Origin: an uncultured Sphingomonadaceae bacterium
Lineage (GTDB): Bacteria; Pseudomonadota; Alphaproteobacteria; Sphingomonadales; Sphingomonadaceae
Direction of reading: 5' to 3'
DNA: 64,000 nucleotides
NCBI GenBank assembly: GCA_947497085.1
Contig: CANMFE010000001.1
Location: forward strand, 1 to 64,000
Below are positions 19,577-28,260 of this stretch, one piece after another. The translations under genes were made by a program, and so were the position numbers. Every line of letters begins with the position of its first letter. The first letter of the stretch is position 1. The notes under the pieces are model-generated. The model was not told the DNA's origin and did no database searches. It worked only from the letters and a program-made list of their open reading frames with translations.

Positions 19577-22500
19577 ATGTCCGAAGCTGAAACAGATAGA
19601 CAGACCCGCGGCGTCTTCGGTTCGCTATCGCTTAAGCTTCGGATTCTGCTGATTCTGGCAATATTGTTCGCAGGTGTATTGATAGCTGTTATTTCGCAGC
19701 GACAGGAAATTGCCCGCGAGCTGCTGTCCGATGAGCTTGAGAAACAGGGAATAGATGCGATTTATGAAATTGAGGAGATCGGCCTTGAAAGGCAGATCGT
19801 TCGCAATATCAAAATTGGGGATACTGATGCGCCAGATGCCACTATTGATCGCATGATTATCGACCTGCGTCCCAAATGGGGTGCAGTTGCGATAGATCGC
19901 ATTAATGTCGAGGGATTGCGGATATATGGCAGCTATAAGGATGGTAAGCTTTCCTTCGGCGCGCTTGATCCATATCTGCAATCGGATTCTGGTGAGCGGC
20001 CAGAGCTTCCCGAATGGCACCTGACATTAAAGGATGCGCGCGGACAGATAGACACTGACTATGGCATGATTGGCCTATCGGCAGACGGCTCCGGTTATTT
20101 GCAGAACGGGTTTCGCGGCAATATTGCCGTCATATCGCGCCAGCTTGAACATGATGGCTGCACTATCGGGCGGCCAACATTATATGGCGAGATAACGATG
20201 CGGTCGGGGCGCCCGAAGTTTAATGGACCCGCCCGGTTTGATTCGCTGACATGTCCAGCAAAAAATGTGCGGATGGGGCAATCTGATATTCAGTTGGCGC
20301 TGGATATATCCGATGATTTTGAAACGTTGCGCGGCGAAACTGTCGCCGATATTGGCAAGGCCCGTTTTTTTGGCGCCGTGTCGGAGCGTATCGAGGCGAA
20401 TACGGAATTCAGCTGGAACGCAGGAAGCCTGACAGGCCAGACTGACCTGTCCGCGACCAGCTTTGCTTATGGCGATCTGCGGAGTCGACAATTCAGTTTT
20501 GCAGGCGATTTTTCGGCATCGGATAATTTCACCGCCGCCAAGGTGGATGGCAATGTGCAGGCGCGTCAAATGGTGATTCCTGATAATGTCTGGGGGGAGA
20601 TATCCGCTATGGCACAGGGTAATCGGGATACGCCCATCGGTCCTCTGCTTGCCAAATTCATCCGTGCGGCGCGGCCGCAGACGGATAATATGTCATTCAC
20701 TACGCCGCTTGTCATAAATTATCGCGCTGGTGTGGCGGATATATTGCTGAAGGATGCTGATTTGCTGAATGCCAGCGGAGAGGGCATATTCGCGGCGCGT
20801 GATATACGCATCAAAACGGGTGGCAGCGATCTGAAAAACGCAACAGGTGAATTTGCGATCACGGGGCAGGGACTGCCGCAACTTTCAGCGGAATTTGATG
20901 CGCTGAGTGTCAACAGTTTTCGCGTCACTGCTCAAATGCCGCGTTATACAAGTGGCTCGTCCTCACTGGCCTTGCCGTTGCTGGTGGTGCAGAAAAATGG
21001 ATCAGGTGCTTATGGCTTTTCGGGGCGTGCCGTGGTTTCAGGGCCGCTGCCTGACGGATATGTTCAGGGCCTGCACGTGCCGCTTAAGGGCGGCTGGACC
21101 CGCCGCACTGGCCTGCGTATGTATAATGCGTGCCAGAATTTTGAATTTTCTGCGCTGAAATACGCGAATATCCGTACCGACGCGCGCTCCATCCGCATTT
21201 GCCCCGAGGGCGGCAGGCCGATTATCGCTCAACGCGGCGACGATTATATCGTGTCCGCCAGCCTGCCCGATGGCCAGTTTGGTGGTTATCTGGGCGATAC
21301 ACCGATAGATATGCAGGCGGGCAGTTTGGCATTTTCCCTGCCCGGTCATGTGCGCGCGAAAGACCTGACCATCCTGATTGGCAACGGTGACACAGCAACC
21401 CGAATCGTTGCGGGGCAGTTTAATGGCATGCTTGGCGATATAGTTAGCGGCAGTTTTGAAGATGCCGATGCAAATATTGCCAATGTCCCGCTCGACCTGA
21501 CGGAAGGGAAGGGGCGGCTGGAATTTGCCAATTCCGTGCTGGATATACAGGCTGACCACTGGCGGGTCTCGGACCAAGCCGAACGTAGCCGCTTTGAACC
21601 GCTGGTAACGCATGATGCGCGTATCAGGCTGCAAGACGGTATTATCACCGCAAATGCATTATTGCATGAACCCGAAACAGATGCCGTCATTGTTGACGTT
21701 GACATCCGGCACGACCTTAACAACTCGCGCGGCGGAGCGGACCTGACAGTGGCCGGTATAAATTTTAATGACCGCCTCCAGCCCGAAATGCTGACCGGGC
21801 TTGCGCTGGGTGTGGTCGCTAACGTTGACGGGCAGATACGCGGGCAGGGCCGGATTGACTGGAGTAGCGCCGGTGTTAGCAGTACCGGCCGGTTTCGCAC
21901 TGATGACATGGATCTGGCGGCGGCATTTGGTCCTGTTACCGGGCTGTCGGGGGAGATAGAGTTTACAGACCTTCTTGGCCTGGAAACGGCACCTGGCCAG
22001 CTTGCGCGCATGCAGGAAGTCAATCCTGGCATTGCGGCACTGGACGGGGTGGTCCGTTATCAGCTGATCTCGGGGCAAAGGATGAAAGTTGAAAGCGGAG
22101 AATGGCCATTTGCGGGGGGCAAGCTCTTTCTTGAGCCAACCATACTCGATTTTTCGGAAGAAAAAATACGCAATCTGGTTTTCCGGATAGAAGGATTGGA
22201 TGCCGCGAAATTTCTTCTCCGCTTCGATTTCGACAATCTGGCGGCGACAGGTATATTCGACGGACGATTGCCAATGGTGTTTGACCAAAACGGCGGACGG
22301 ATTGATGACGGGCGGCTGGATGTCCGCAGCGATGGCGGCACGCTCGCCTATATAGGACAGCTTACCTATGAAGATCTCAGCCCAATGGCCAATTTTGCCT
22401 TTAATGCGCTCAGGGCAATGGAATATGATGAACTCACCATCAGGATGAACGGACCGCTTGACGGTGAAATCATTACCGAAGTGAATATGGAGGGCGTAAG

Positions 22501-22783
22501 GCAGGGTGAGCAGGCGCAGAAAAACTTTATCACACGCCAGCTTGCGAAACTGCCCATCATTTTCAAAATCAGGATCAAGGCACCCTTTATGCAGCTTATC
22601 AACACCGGGCGCTCGCTTTATGATGCGGAATATATACCTGACCCGGTTGCCGCAGGTTTGCTGCGCCGTATGCCGCCGCTTGCGCCTGATACGGATAGGC
22701 CGCCACAGCCCCAAACACTTCCGCGAGAGGATATGGAGAATGAAGGGGTTGTTCAGCCTCTGGAAAGCGAGAATATGCGATGA
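19577..22783 (+). CDS. ydbH: YdbH-like AsmA-type intermembrane lipid-transport protein
   Basis: A long protein of about 1,070 residues with one N-terminal membrane segment (LRILLILAILFAGVLIAVIS) and a periplasmic body rich in beta structure. It resembles the YdbH/DUF3971 branch of AsmA-like proteins that bridge inner and outer membranes and move phospholipids. The identity is strengthened by the next two genes, which match YnbE and YdbL, the known partners in E. coli. AGGAGC 11 bases upstream supports the ATG at 19577; 19556 is an alternative. It overlaps ynbE as ATGA. Confidence 0.82.
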   Translation: MSEAETDRQTRGVFGSLSLKLRILLILAILFAGVLIAVISQRQEIARELLSDELEKQGIDAIYEIEEIGLERQIVRNIKIGDTDAPDATIDRMIIDLRPKWGAVAIDRINVEGLRIYGSYKDGKLSFGALDPYLQSDSGERPELPEWHLTLKDARGQIDTDYGMIGLSADGSGYLQNGFRGNIAVISRQLEHDGCTIGRPTLYGEITMRSGRPKFNGPARFDSLTCPAKNVRMGQSDIQLALDISDDFETLRGETVADIGKARFFGAVSERIEANTEFSWNAGSLTGQTDLSATSFAYGDLRSRQFSFAGDFSASDNFTAAKVDGNVQARQMVIPDNVWGEISAMAQGNRDTPIGPLLAKFIRAARPQTDNMSFTTPLVINYRAGVADILLKDADLLNASGEGIFAARDIRIKTGGSDLKNATGEFAITGQGLPQLSAEFDALSVNSFRVTAQMPRYTSGSSSLALPLLVVQKNGSGAYGFSGRAVVSGPLPDGYVQGLHVPLKGGWTRRTGLRMYNACQNFEFSALKYANIRTDARSIRICPEGGRPIIAQRGDDYIVSASLPDGQFGGYLGDTPIDMQAGSLAFSLPGHVRAKDLTILIGNGDTATRIVAGQFNGMLGDIVSGSFEDADANIANVPLDLTEGKGRLEFANSVLDIQADHWRVSDQAERSRFEPLVTHDARIRLQDGIITANALLHEPETDAVIVDVDIRHDLNNSRGGADLTVAGINFNDRLQPEMLTGLALGVVANVDGQIRGQGRIDWSSAGVSSTGRFRTDDMDLAAAFGPVTGLSGEIEFTDLLGLETAPGQLARMQEVNPGIAALDGVVRYQLISGQRMKVESGEWPFAGGKLFLEPTILDFSEEKIRNLVFRIEGLDAAKFLLRFDFDNLAATGIFDGRLPMVFDQNGGRIDDGRLDVRSDGGTLAYIGQLTYEDLSPMANFAFNALRAMEYDELTIRMNGPLDGEIITEVNMEGVRQGEQAQKNFITRQLAKLPIIFKIRIKAPFMQLINTGRSLYDAEYIPDPVAAGLLRRMPPLAPDTDRPPQPQTLPREDMENEGVVQPLESENMR

Positions 22784-23034
22784 ATCACAATAAATTGACC
22801 TCTGCCATATATGCTGGCATTCCACGAAACATGGTTCCAGCATATATTTCAGGGCGAAAAACAGCATTGATGCTGTTCATGACTGCCGGTTTGGCACTGC
22901 AAGGCTGCGTAAATGTGGCCGCGCCGGACAAGCCGATCGTGATTGAACTGAACATCAATATAAAACAGGAAGTTGTCTATAGGCTTGCAGATGATGCAAA
23001 GGCGTTGATAGATGAAAATCCGGAGATTTTTTGA
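22780..23034 (+). CDS. ynbE: YnbE-like lipoprotein
   Basis: A small protein of 84 residues with a hydrophobic segment ending in the lipobox LQGC at about residue 45, then the conserved core KPIVIELNINIKQEVVYRL that characterises YnbE. In E. coli YnbE is an outer-membrane lipoprotein that caps the YdbH bridge. The N-terminus has about 28 extra residues before the signal peptide, so translation may begin at a later Met. Start and stop overlap both neighbours (ATGA and TGATG), so expression is tightly coupled. Confidence 0.85.
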   Translation: MNHNKLTSAIYAGIPRNMVPAYISGRKTALMLFMTAGLALQGCVNVAAPDKPIVIELNINIKQEVVYRLADDAKALIDENPEIF

Positions 23035-23414
23035 TGCGTAAAATTATGATGACAGCGATAATTGCCAGCCTGGGCGTTGCAGCACTTGCAACAACCGCAT
23101 CAGCGCAGCGTGACCCGGCTTATCAAGCCGCGCGTTCACAAGGGTTGATTGGTGAAAAGCCGGATGGTTATCTGGGTTTTGTCACTTCGCCGTCTGCTGC
23201 GATCAAGGCGATGGTTGATGATATCAATATCAAGCGGAAGGCTTTTTACATCAAAAAAGCGAGTGAAAATAATGTGACGCCGCAGGACTTTGCCTTCACC
23301 ACGGGCTGTGATGCCATTGCACGCACAGCTGCGGGTGAAAAATACCAGTCGCCTGACGGTGTATGGCGCACACGTACCAGCGAGCCTCCGGTTCGCGATC
23401 CGCGCTGCCCCTGA
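23034..23414 (+). CDS. ydbL: YdbL-like periplasmic protein (DUF1318)
   Basis: The N-terminus is a Sec signal peptide with a likely cleavage after TASA, giving a small mature periplasmic protein. The body DPAYQAARSQGLIGEKPDGYLGFV matches DUF1318/YdbL. In E. coli YdbL modulates the YdbH-YnbE complex. The ATG at 23034 overlaps the ynbE stop. It is the last gene before a strong intrinsic terminator, which closes the three-gene operon. Confidence 0.85.
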   Translation: MRKIMMTAIIASLGVAALATTASAQRDPAYQAARSQGLIGEKPDGYLGFVTSPSAAIKAMVDDINIKRKAFYIKKASENNVTPQDFAFTTGCDAIARTAAGEKYQSPDGVWRTRTSEPPVRDPRCP

Positions 23415-23437
23415 TCAACCGCGAAATCACAAGATTG

Positions 23438-23475
23438 AAGAGCACTGGAACTGCGGGTTCCGGTGCTCTTTTTAT
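23438..23475 (+). terminator. Intrinsic terminator of the ydbH-ynbE-ydbL operon
   Basis: A long stem, AAGAGCACTGGAAC paired with GTTCCGGTGCTCTT (one G-U), has a short TGCG loop and is followed by TTTTTATAT. It lies 24 bp after the ydbL stop. The form is that of a canonical Rho-independent terminator. Confidence 0.9.
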
Positions 23476-23621
23476 ATAGTGTGAAAATAAGCTGTGTGCT
23501 GGTGCAGCATGACCATTGACTAATTGCCGCGCACTTTCTAAACGGGCCGCGCCTTGGCGGGTTTGACTGCTGTCATGTCACGCGCCCGAACTTCGTCAAA
23601 ACGGCGGAAAAGGGAGCTTTC

Positions 23622-23996
23622 ATGGCTGAAGAAAAACCCGGGCAGACCCAAAGCGGTGAAGATCCGCGGATAGATTCTCTGGAAGAACGAATCCGCAGGG
23701 CCGACACCGCTGAGCAGATGCGTTCAGGCCAGAGTGCGCCAAGCGAAGCCGATCAGGATTATCGGCTTGGCAACCGCATACTGGCTGAGCTTATCGGCGG
23801 GATTGCCGGCGGCTTGCTGTTTGGATGGTTGTTTGACCGGATATTTGGCACGTCTCCCTGGTTCCTGCTCACCTTTCTCTTTTTGGGGATTGTGGTGGTG
23901 TTCAGGAACATTATCAGGTTATCGAACGACCAGTCTCGTAAGGCCCGTGAAAAGGCCGTGGCGCAGCAAGCGACAAACGAAGCTGATCAGGATTGA
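23622..23996 (+). CDS. atpI: ATP synthase subunit I (AtpI/AtpZ-like)
   Basis: A 124-residue protein with a charged N-terminal helix and two membrane segments, about residues 58-73 and 79-95 (GGIAGGLLFGWLFDRIF and WFLLTFLFLGIVVVF). It precedes atpB, the position of the AtpI assembly factor, which helps c-ring formation and possibly magnesium uptake. AAAAGGGAG before the ATG is a strong ribosome site. It opens the F0 operon; the F1 genes are not in this window, as is usual in alphaproteobacteria. Confidence 0.88.
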   Translation: MAEEKPGQTQSGEDPRIDSLEERIRRADTAEQMRSGQSAPSEADQDYRLGNRILAELIGGIAGGLLFGWLFDRIFGTSPWFLLTFLFLGIVVVFRNIIRLSNDQSRKAREKAVAQQATNEADQD

Positions 23997-24046
23997 GTTT
24001 ATGGGCGGGCCGTCCGCCCGAGTGAAGAAAGTCGTGAGGATTTATC

Positions 24047-24832
24047 GTGGCAGGTGAAGAAGGCAAGATTGACCCGATGCATCAGTTTGAAATCCAGCCC
24101 ATCTTTGATGGCGGATTTGAAATTGCGGGCCAGGCGATCAATTTCACGAACAGCGCGCTGTGGATGATTGTGACATTCATTGCGCTGTGGATTTTCATGC
24201 TGGGCGGCATGAAACGTGAAATCATACCCGGCCGCTGGCAGGTCATGGTTGAAAGCATGAGCAATTTTATCACCAACATGCTGACCAGCAATGTGGGTGA
24301 GGCTGGCCTTAAATACGTGCCTTATGTCTTCTCTTTGTTCATGTTTATTCTGTTTGCGAATATCCTTGGCATGCTACCAATCGGCGTATTGGGACTGCAT
24401 CCTTTTACCGTGACCAGCCATATCGCGATTACCGGCATATTGGCGGTGCTCAGCTTCTCAATTGTGCTGATAGTCGGTTTCTGGAAGCATGGTTTGCATT
24501 TTTTCTCCCTGTTCGTGCCGCACGGTACACCGCTACCCATGGTGCCGTTTATTGCGGTTATTGAATTTATTTCTTTCATGATCCGTCCGTTCAGCCTTGG
24601 CCTACGTCTTTTTGTGGCCATGACGGCGGGGCACGTCCTGCTGAAAGTGCTGGGCGGATTTGTGATCAACTCGACCAATGCAGGTGCCGGCTATGGCGCG
24701 CTGGTCGGCATTCCCAGTTTCATGCTAATGGTCGGCATCAGCGCGCTTGAGCTGCTGGTGGCGGTTATCCAGGCATATGTTTTCGCACTTCTCACATCGC
24801 TTTACATTAACGATGCAGAGAATTTGCACTAA
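24047..24832 (+). CDS. atpB: ATP synthase F0 subunit a
   Basis: A multi-spanning subunit that forms the proton half-channels against the c ring. The essential arginine lies in the RPFSLGLRLFVAMTAGH helix at around residue 190. The C-terminal helix ELLVAVIQAYVFALLTSLYIND is characteristic. The start is GTG at 24047. At 261 residues it is typical of alphaproteobacteria. It is about 50 bp after atpI and 59 bp before atpE. Confidence 0.95.
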   Translation: MAGEEGKIDPMHQFEIQPIFDGGFEIAGQAINFTNSALWMIVTFIALWIFMLGGMKREIIPGRWQVMVESMSNFITNMLTSNVGEAGLKYVPYVFSLFMFILFANILGMLPIGVLGLHPFTVTSHIAITGILAVLSFSIVLIVGFWKHGLHFFSLFVPHGTPLPMVPFIAVIEFISFMIRPFSLGLRLFVAMTAGHVLLKVLGGFVINSTNAGAGYGALVGIPSFMLMVGISALELLVAVIQAYVFALLTSLYINDAENLH

Positions 24833-24891
24833 TTTCATCCAATTTCATCAATCACTTCAATAATTTTGAGTTTAATCCAAGGAGTAGTAAA

Positions 24892-25119
24892 ATGGACGCA
24901 GAAGCAGCAAAACTGATCGGTGCAGGTCTTGCAGCAATTGGTGCCGGTATGGCCGCCATTGGTGTGGGTAACGTATTCGGTTCTTTCCTCGAAAGCGCAC
25001 TGCGCAATCCGGCAGCAGCCGACGGCCAGCAGGGCCGCCTGTTCATCGGTTTCGCCGCAGCCGAACTTCTGGGTCTGCTGGCATTCGTTGTCGCAATGAT
25101 CCTGATCTTCGTTGCCTAA
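24892..25119 (+). CDS. atpE: ATP synthase F0 subunit c
   Basis: A 75-residue hairpin of two membrane helices joined by a polar loop (RNPAADGQQ). The first helix is glycine/alanine-rich (GAGLAAIGAGMAAIGVGNVFG). The proton-carrying acidic residue is the Glu in GFAAAELLGLLAF. AAGGAG about eight bases before the ATG is a strong ribosome site, as expected for a subunit needed in many copies. A stem-loop follows within eight bases of the stop. Confidence 0.96.
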   Translation: MDAEAAKLIGAGLAAIGAGMAAIGVGNVFGSFLESALRNPAAADGQQGRLFIGFAAAELLGLLAFVVAMILIFVA

Positions 25120-25126
25120 ATAATTC

Positions 25127-25152
25127 TGGCCGGGCGTTTTACCGCTCGGCCA
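25127..25152 (+). terminator. Stem-loop between atpE and atpF', likely attenuator or mRNA stabiliser
   Basis: The arms TGGCCGGGCG and CGCTCGGCCA form ten pairs (one G-U) around the loop TTTTAC, followed by TGATTTTCC. It lies just after the atpE stop and about 90 bp before atpF'. There is no long U-run, so partial termination or 3' end protection of the atpE message is more likely than full termination. Confidence 0.6.
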
Positions 25153-25241
25153 TGATTTTCCGTATCGATGCGTGCTTTGCCTTCGGGCATAATACGTTCT
25201 ATACGGCACGTGATTTTAACGGTTACTAGCGGACACGCGAT

Positions 25242-25736
25242 ATGCCTCAGATTTCCCAATTGGTCTCGACCTTCGGCTCCCAGTTTTTCTGGTTGGCGAT
25301 TACCTTTGGCCTTGTCTACCTCCTGATCGGTCGCTCCATGCTGCCGAAAATCCAGTCTACCGTGGATGCGCGTAACAAGCGTATCGCCGATGATCTGGAT
25401 GCGGCGCGTATTGCGCATAAACAGGCGGACGAAATCGAGGATCAGTATAAAGCGCGTCAGGCCGCTGACCGTGATGAAGCGCAGAAAATAACCGCTGAAG
25501 CCAAGGTGCAGGCCACCAAAGCTTCGGAAAAGAAAGTGCGTGAAGCAGACAAGCGGATCGCAACCAAAATTGCCAAGGCGGAAGCGGATATCGCTGCACA
25601 GACAAAAGCAGCTCTAAGCGAAATCGAAAGCGTTACGGCTGAAGCGACGCAGGATATCGTGTCCAAACTGACCAGTGCCAAGGTGACCAAAGCCAAGGCC
25701 GTGAAGGCTGTAAAGGGAGCTCTTGCCAATGTCTGA
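25242..25736 (+). CDS. atpF': ATP synthase F0 subunit b' (peripheral stalk)
   Basis: A 164-residue stalk protein: one N-terminal membrane helix (FFWLAITFGLVYLLIGRSML) followed by a long charged coiled coil. Alphaproteobacteria and chloroplasts use a b/b' heterodimer, and this first, more divergent copy is b'. Its stop overlaps the atpF start by eight bases. It follows atpE after about 120 bp containing a stem-loop. Confidence 0.9.
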   Translation: MPQISQLVSTFGSQFFWLAITFGLVYLLIGRSMLPKIQSTVDARNKRIADDLDAARIAHKQADEIEDQYKARQAADRDEAQKITAEAKVQATKASEKKVREADKRIATKIAKAEADIAAQTKAALSEIESVTAEATQDIVSKLTSAKVTKAKAVKAVKGALANV

Positions 25737-26271
25737 GCTGATTTTCCTCCTCGCTGAAGGCGCTGAACATGCAGAGCCATCCGCCCTTGGTATGACTGCC
25801 ACGGCATGGGTTTCGCTGGCGATGCTGGTTTTCATCGGCATCCTGATCTGGAAAAAAGTGCCAGCGCTGATCACCAGCAATCTGGACAAGCAGATCGAAG
25901 ATATCCGCACGCAGCTTGATGAAGCCAAGTCACTGCGCCGTGAGGCAGAGAAACTGCGCGCCGAATATGAAGCGAAAATGGCATCTGCCCTGACCGAAGC
26001 GGAAGACATGAAACATCGCGCCGAGCAGGAAGCCGAGCTGATCCTCGAGCAGGCCAAGACCGACGCCACCAAGCTGGTTGAGCGCCGCAAGAAAATGGCG
26101 GAAGACAAGATTGCCTCTGCCGAACGCACCGCCATTGCCGATATCCGCCGTAAAGTTGCCGGTGCGGCGAGCAGTGCTGCTGCTGACCTGATCGGCGATG
26201 TGCACGACGCTGCGGCTGACAAGGCGCTTGTGAACGACACAATTTCTGACCTGGGCAGCAAGCTTAATTAA
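25729..26271 (+). CDS. atpF: ATP synthase F0 subunit b (peripheral stalk)
   Basis: The second stalk subunit, with an N-terminal membrane helix (AWVSLAMLVFIGILIWKKVP) and a long Ala/Glu/Lys-rich coiled coil ending in a delta-binding region. The ATG at 25729 is preceded by AAAGGGAGC and overlaps the b' stop, so the two stalk subunits are coupled. At 180 residues it is a normal alphaproteobacterial AtpF. It is the last gene of the F0 operon. Confidence 0.93.
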   Translation: MSELIFLLAEGAEHAEPSALGMTATAWVSLAMLVFIGILIWKKVPALITSNLDKQIEDIRTQLDEAKSLRREAEKLRAEYEAKMASALTEAEDMKHRAEQEAELILEQAKTDATKLVERRKKMAEDKIASAERTAIADIRRKVAGAASSAAADLIGDVHDAAADKALVNDTISDLGSKLN

Positions 26272-26320
26272 ACTACTGCCCGGACAGTACCTCATTAAAG
26301 ATTGACCGGATAGTCGCTGT

Positions 26321-26333
26321 CCCCATATTGGGG
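26321..26333 (+). promoter_or_regulatory. Short hairpin at the uvrC ribosome binding region
   Basis: CCCCA-TAT-TGGGG forms a five-pair stem that ends four bases before the uvrC ATG and includes the G-rich segment serving as its weak Shine-Dalgarno. It could reduce translation initiation, but the stem is short. Confidence 0.25.
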
Positions 26334-26337
26334 ATGC

Positions 26338-28254
26338 ATGTCCGATCCCAATTCCCCCGACCGTTTCCGCGAGGAAAAAGCCACCTATACGGTGAAGGGT
26401 GCGGACAAACCTGACCTTGAAATGGGGGTGGAGGCCATCCGCTCCACACTGGCTACGCTGGCACCGCAACCGGGCGTATACCGTATGCAGGATGCGCGCG
26501 GGGATGTGCTCTATGTCGGCAAGGCCAAGGCGCTTAAAAACAGGGTATCCAATTATGTGCAGGTAAACCGCCTGTCGCGCCGGTTGCAGCGCATGGTTGC
26601 GCAGACCCGGTCGATGACAATTGTCACCACTAGCAGCGAGGCTGAGGCGTTGCTGCTGGAAGCGCAGTTTATCAAGAAATTCCGGCCGCCCTATAATGTG
26701 CTGCTGCGCGACGATAAGAGCTTTCCGTATATTCTGTTGCGCGACGACCATGATTTTCCGCGCATGTACAAGCATCGCGGGGCGCAGAAATATAAGGGGC
26801 AGTATTTCGGCCCCTTTGCCAGTGCCGGTTCGGTCACCAGCACGCTCAATTCAATGCAAAAGCTTTTCTTGCTGCGTTCATGTAGCGACAGTTTTTTCAA
26901 CAACCGGTCACGGCCTTGTTTGCTGTATCAAATCAAACGCTGTTCTGCGCCCTGTGTCGACCGGATTGGCAAGGAAGATTATGCGAGGCTGGTTGAGGAT
27001 GCGCGCAATTTTCTGACAGGCAAGTCTACCGATGTGCAGGCCCGGCTTGGCGAGCAGATGCAGGCAGCATCGGACAATCTGGATTTTGAAATGGCGGCCA
27101 GCCTGCGTGACCGGCTGAAAGCGCTTACTTTTATTCAGGGTAGCCAGGCGGTACGCGCCAAAGGGGTCAGCGATGCAGATATTTTCGCGCTGGCACAGAC
27201 CGGAGGCACCGCCTGCATTCAGGCGTTTTTCATTCGTGCCGGACAGAATTGGGGGCATCGCAGTTTTTTCCCGGCGCATGTCGAAGATATCGAAGGCGCG
27301 GAAATCCTGTCGAGCTTTATCATGCAATTCTACCAGAATATGCCGCCGCCGCGGCTGATATTGATCGACCGGGAGTTAGCCGAAAAAGAGCTGGTGCATG
27401 AGGCTCTGTCGGCACGTCTGTCGCACAAGCTGGAAATCGCCGTGCCGCAGCGCGGTGAAAGACGAGGGCTTATCAAACAGGCCGAGCGCAATGCGCAGGA
27501 AGCATTGGCGCGCCGCAAGGCGGAAACTGCCAGCCAGACGAAGATATTGCGTGAGCTTGCCGACCTGTTTGATCTGGATGGCATTCCTGATCGTATCGAA
27601 ACTTATGATAACAGCCATATCCAGGGCACAAACTCGGTCGGCGCAATGATTGTGGCCGGGCCGGAGGGGTTTCGCAAAAACGCTTATCGCAAGTTCAATA
27701 TCAAGAACCCGGACACTGTGCCGGGCGATGATTTTGGTATGATGCGTGAGGTACTTGAACGCCGTTTTGCGCGCGCGCAGAGCGAGGACCCTGACCGTGA
27801 CAAGGGTGACTGGCCTGATCTGGTGCTGATTGACGGCGGCAAGGGGCAACTCAGTGCAGCACAGGATGCGCTGGGTGAACTGGGCATTGAGGATGTCAAT
27901 CTGGTCGGAGTGGCCAAGGGGCCAGACCGCAATGCGGGCCGTGAGACGTTTTATATGCCCGATGGGCGCGAATTTACTCTGCCGATCAATTCGCCGGTTC
28001 TTTACTACCTGCAACGCCTGCGCGATGAAGCGCACCGCTTTGCCATTGGCGCGCACCGCACCAAGCGTAAAAAAGCGATGGGCAGCAGTCCGCTGGACGA
28101 GGTTCCGGGTATTGGTCCCGCGCGTAAACGCGCGCTGCTGATGCATTTTGGCACGGCCAAGGCAGTAAAGGCGGCATCGCTCGACGACCTGCAGCGCGCA
28201 CCCGGCGTGTCAAAGGCGATGGCGCAGAATATTTACGACTATTTCCATGGGTGA
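26338..28254 (+). CDS. uvrC: Excinuclease ABC subunit C
   Basis: This makes both incisions in UvrABC nucleotide excision repair. The N-terminal GIY-YIG nuclease domain starts near residue 45 (PQPGVYRM, then VLYVGKAKALKNRV). A UvrB-binding UVR motif lies near 240 (ASLRDRLKALT), the RNase H-like nuclease covers about 400-550 (ETYDNSHIQGTNSVG and LVLIDGGKGQL), and tandem helix-hairpin-helix motifs close the protein (DEVPGIGPARKRALL). The length, 638 residues, includes a roughly 40-residue N-terminal extension. It is followed six bases later by recO. Confidence 0.96.
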   Translation: MSDPNSPDRFREEKATYTVKGADKPDLEMGVEAIRSTLATLAPQPGVYRMQDARGDVLYVGKAKALKNRVSNYVQVNRLSRRLQRMVAQTRSMTIVTTSSEAEALLLEAQFIKKFRPPYNVLLRDDKSFPYILLRDDHDFPRMYKHRGAQKYKGQYFGPFASAGSVTSTLNSMQKLFLLRSCSDSFFNNRSRPCLLYQIKRCSAPCVDRIGKEDYARLVEDARNFLTGKSTDVQARLGEQMQAASDNLDFEMAASLRDRLKALTFIQGSQAVRAKGVSDADIFALAQTGGTACIQAFFIRAGQNWGHRSFFPAHVEDIEGAEILSSFIMQFYQNMPPPRLILIDRELAEKELVHEALSARLSHKLEIAVPQRGERRGLIKQAERNAQEALARRKAETASQTKILRELADLFDLDGIPDRIETYDNSHIQGTNSVGAMIVAGPEGFRKNAYRKFNIKNPDTVPGDDFGMMREVLERRFARAQSEDPDRDKGDWPDLVLIDGGKGQLSAAQDALGELGIEDVNLVGVAKGPDRNAGRETFYMPDGREFTLPINSPVLYYLQRLRDEAHRFAIGAHRTKRKKAMGSSPLDEVPGIGPARKRALLMHFGTAKAVKAASLDDLQRAPGVSKAMAQNIYDYFHG

Positions 28255-28260
28255 GCGCAT

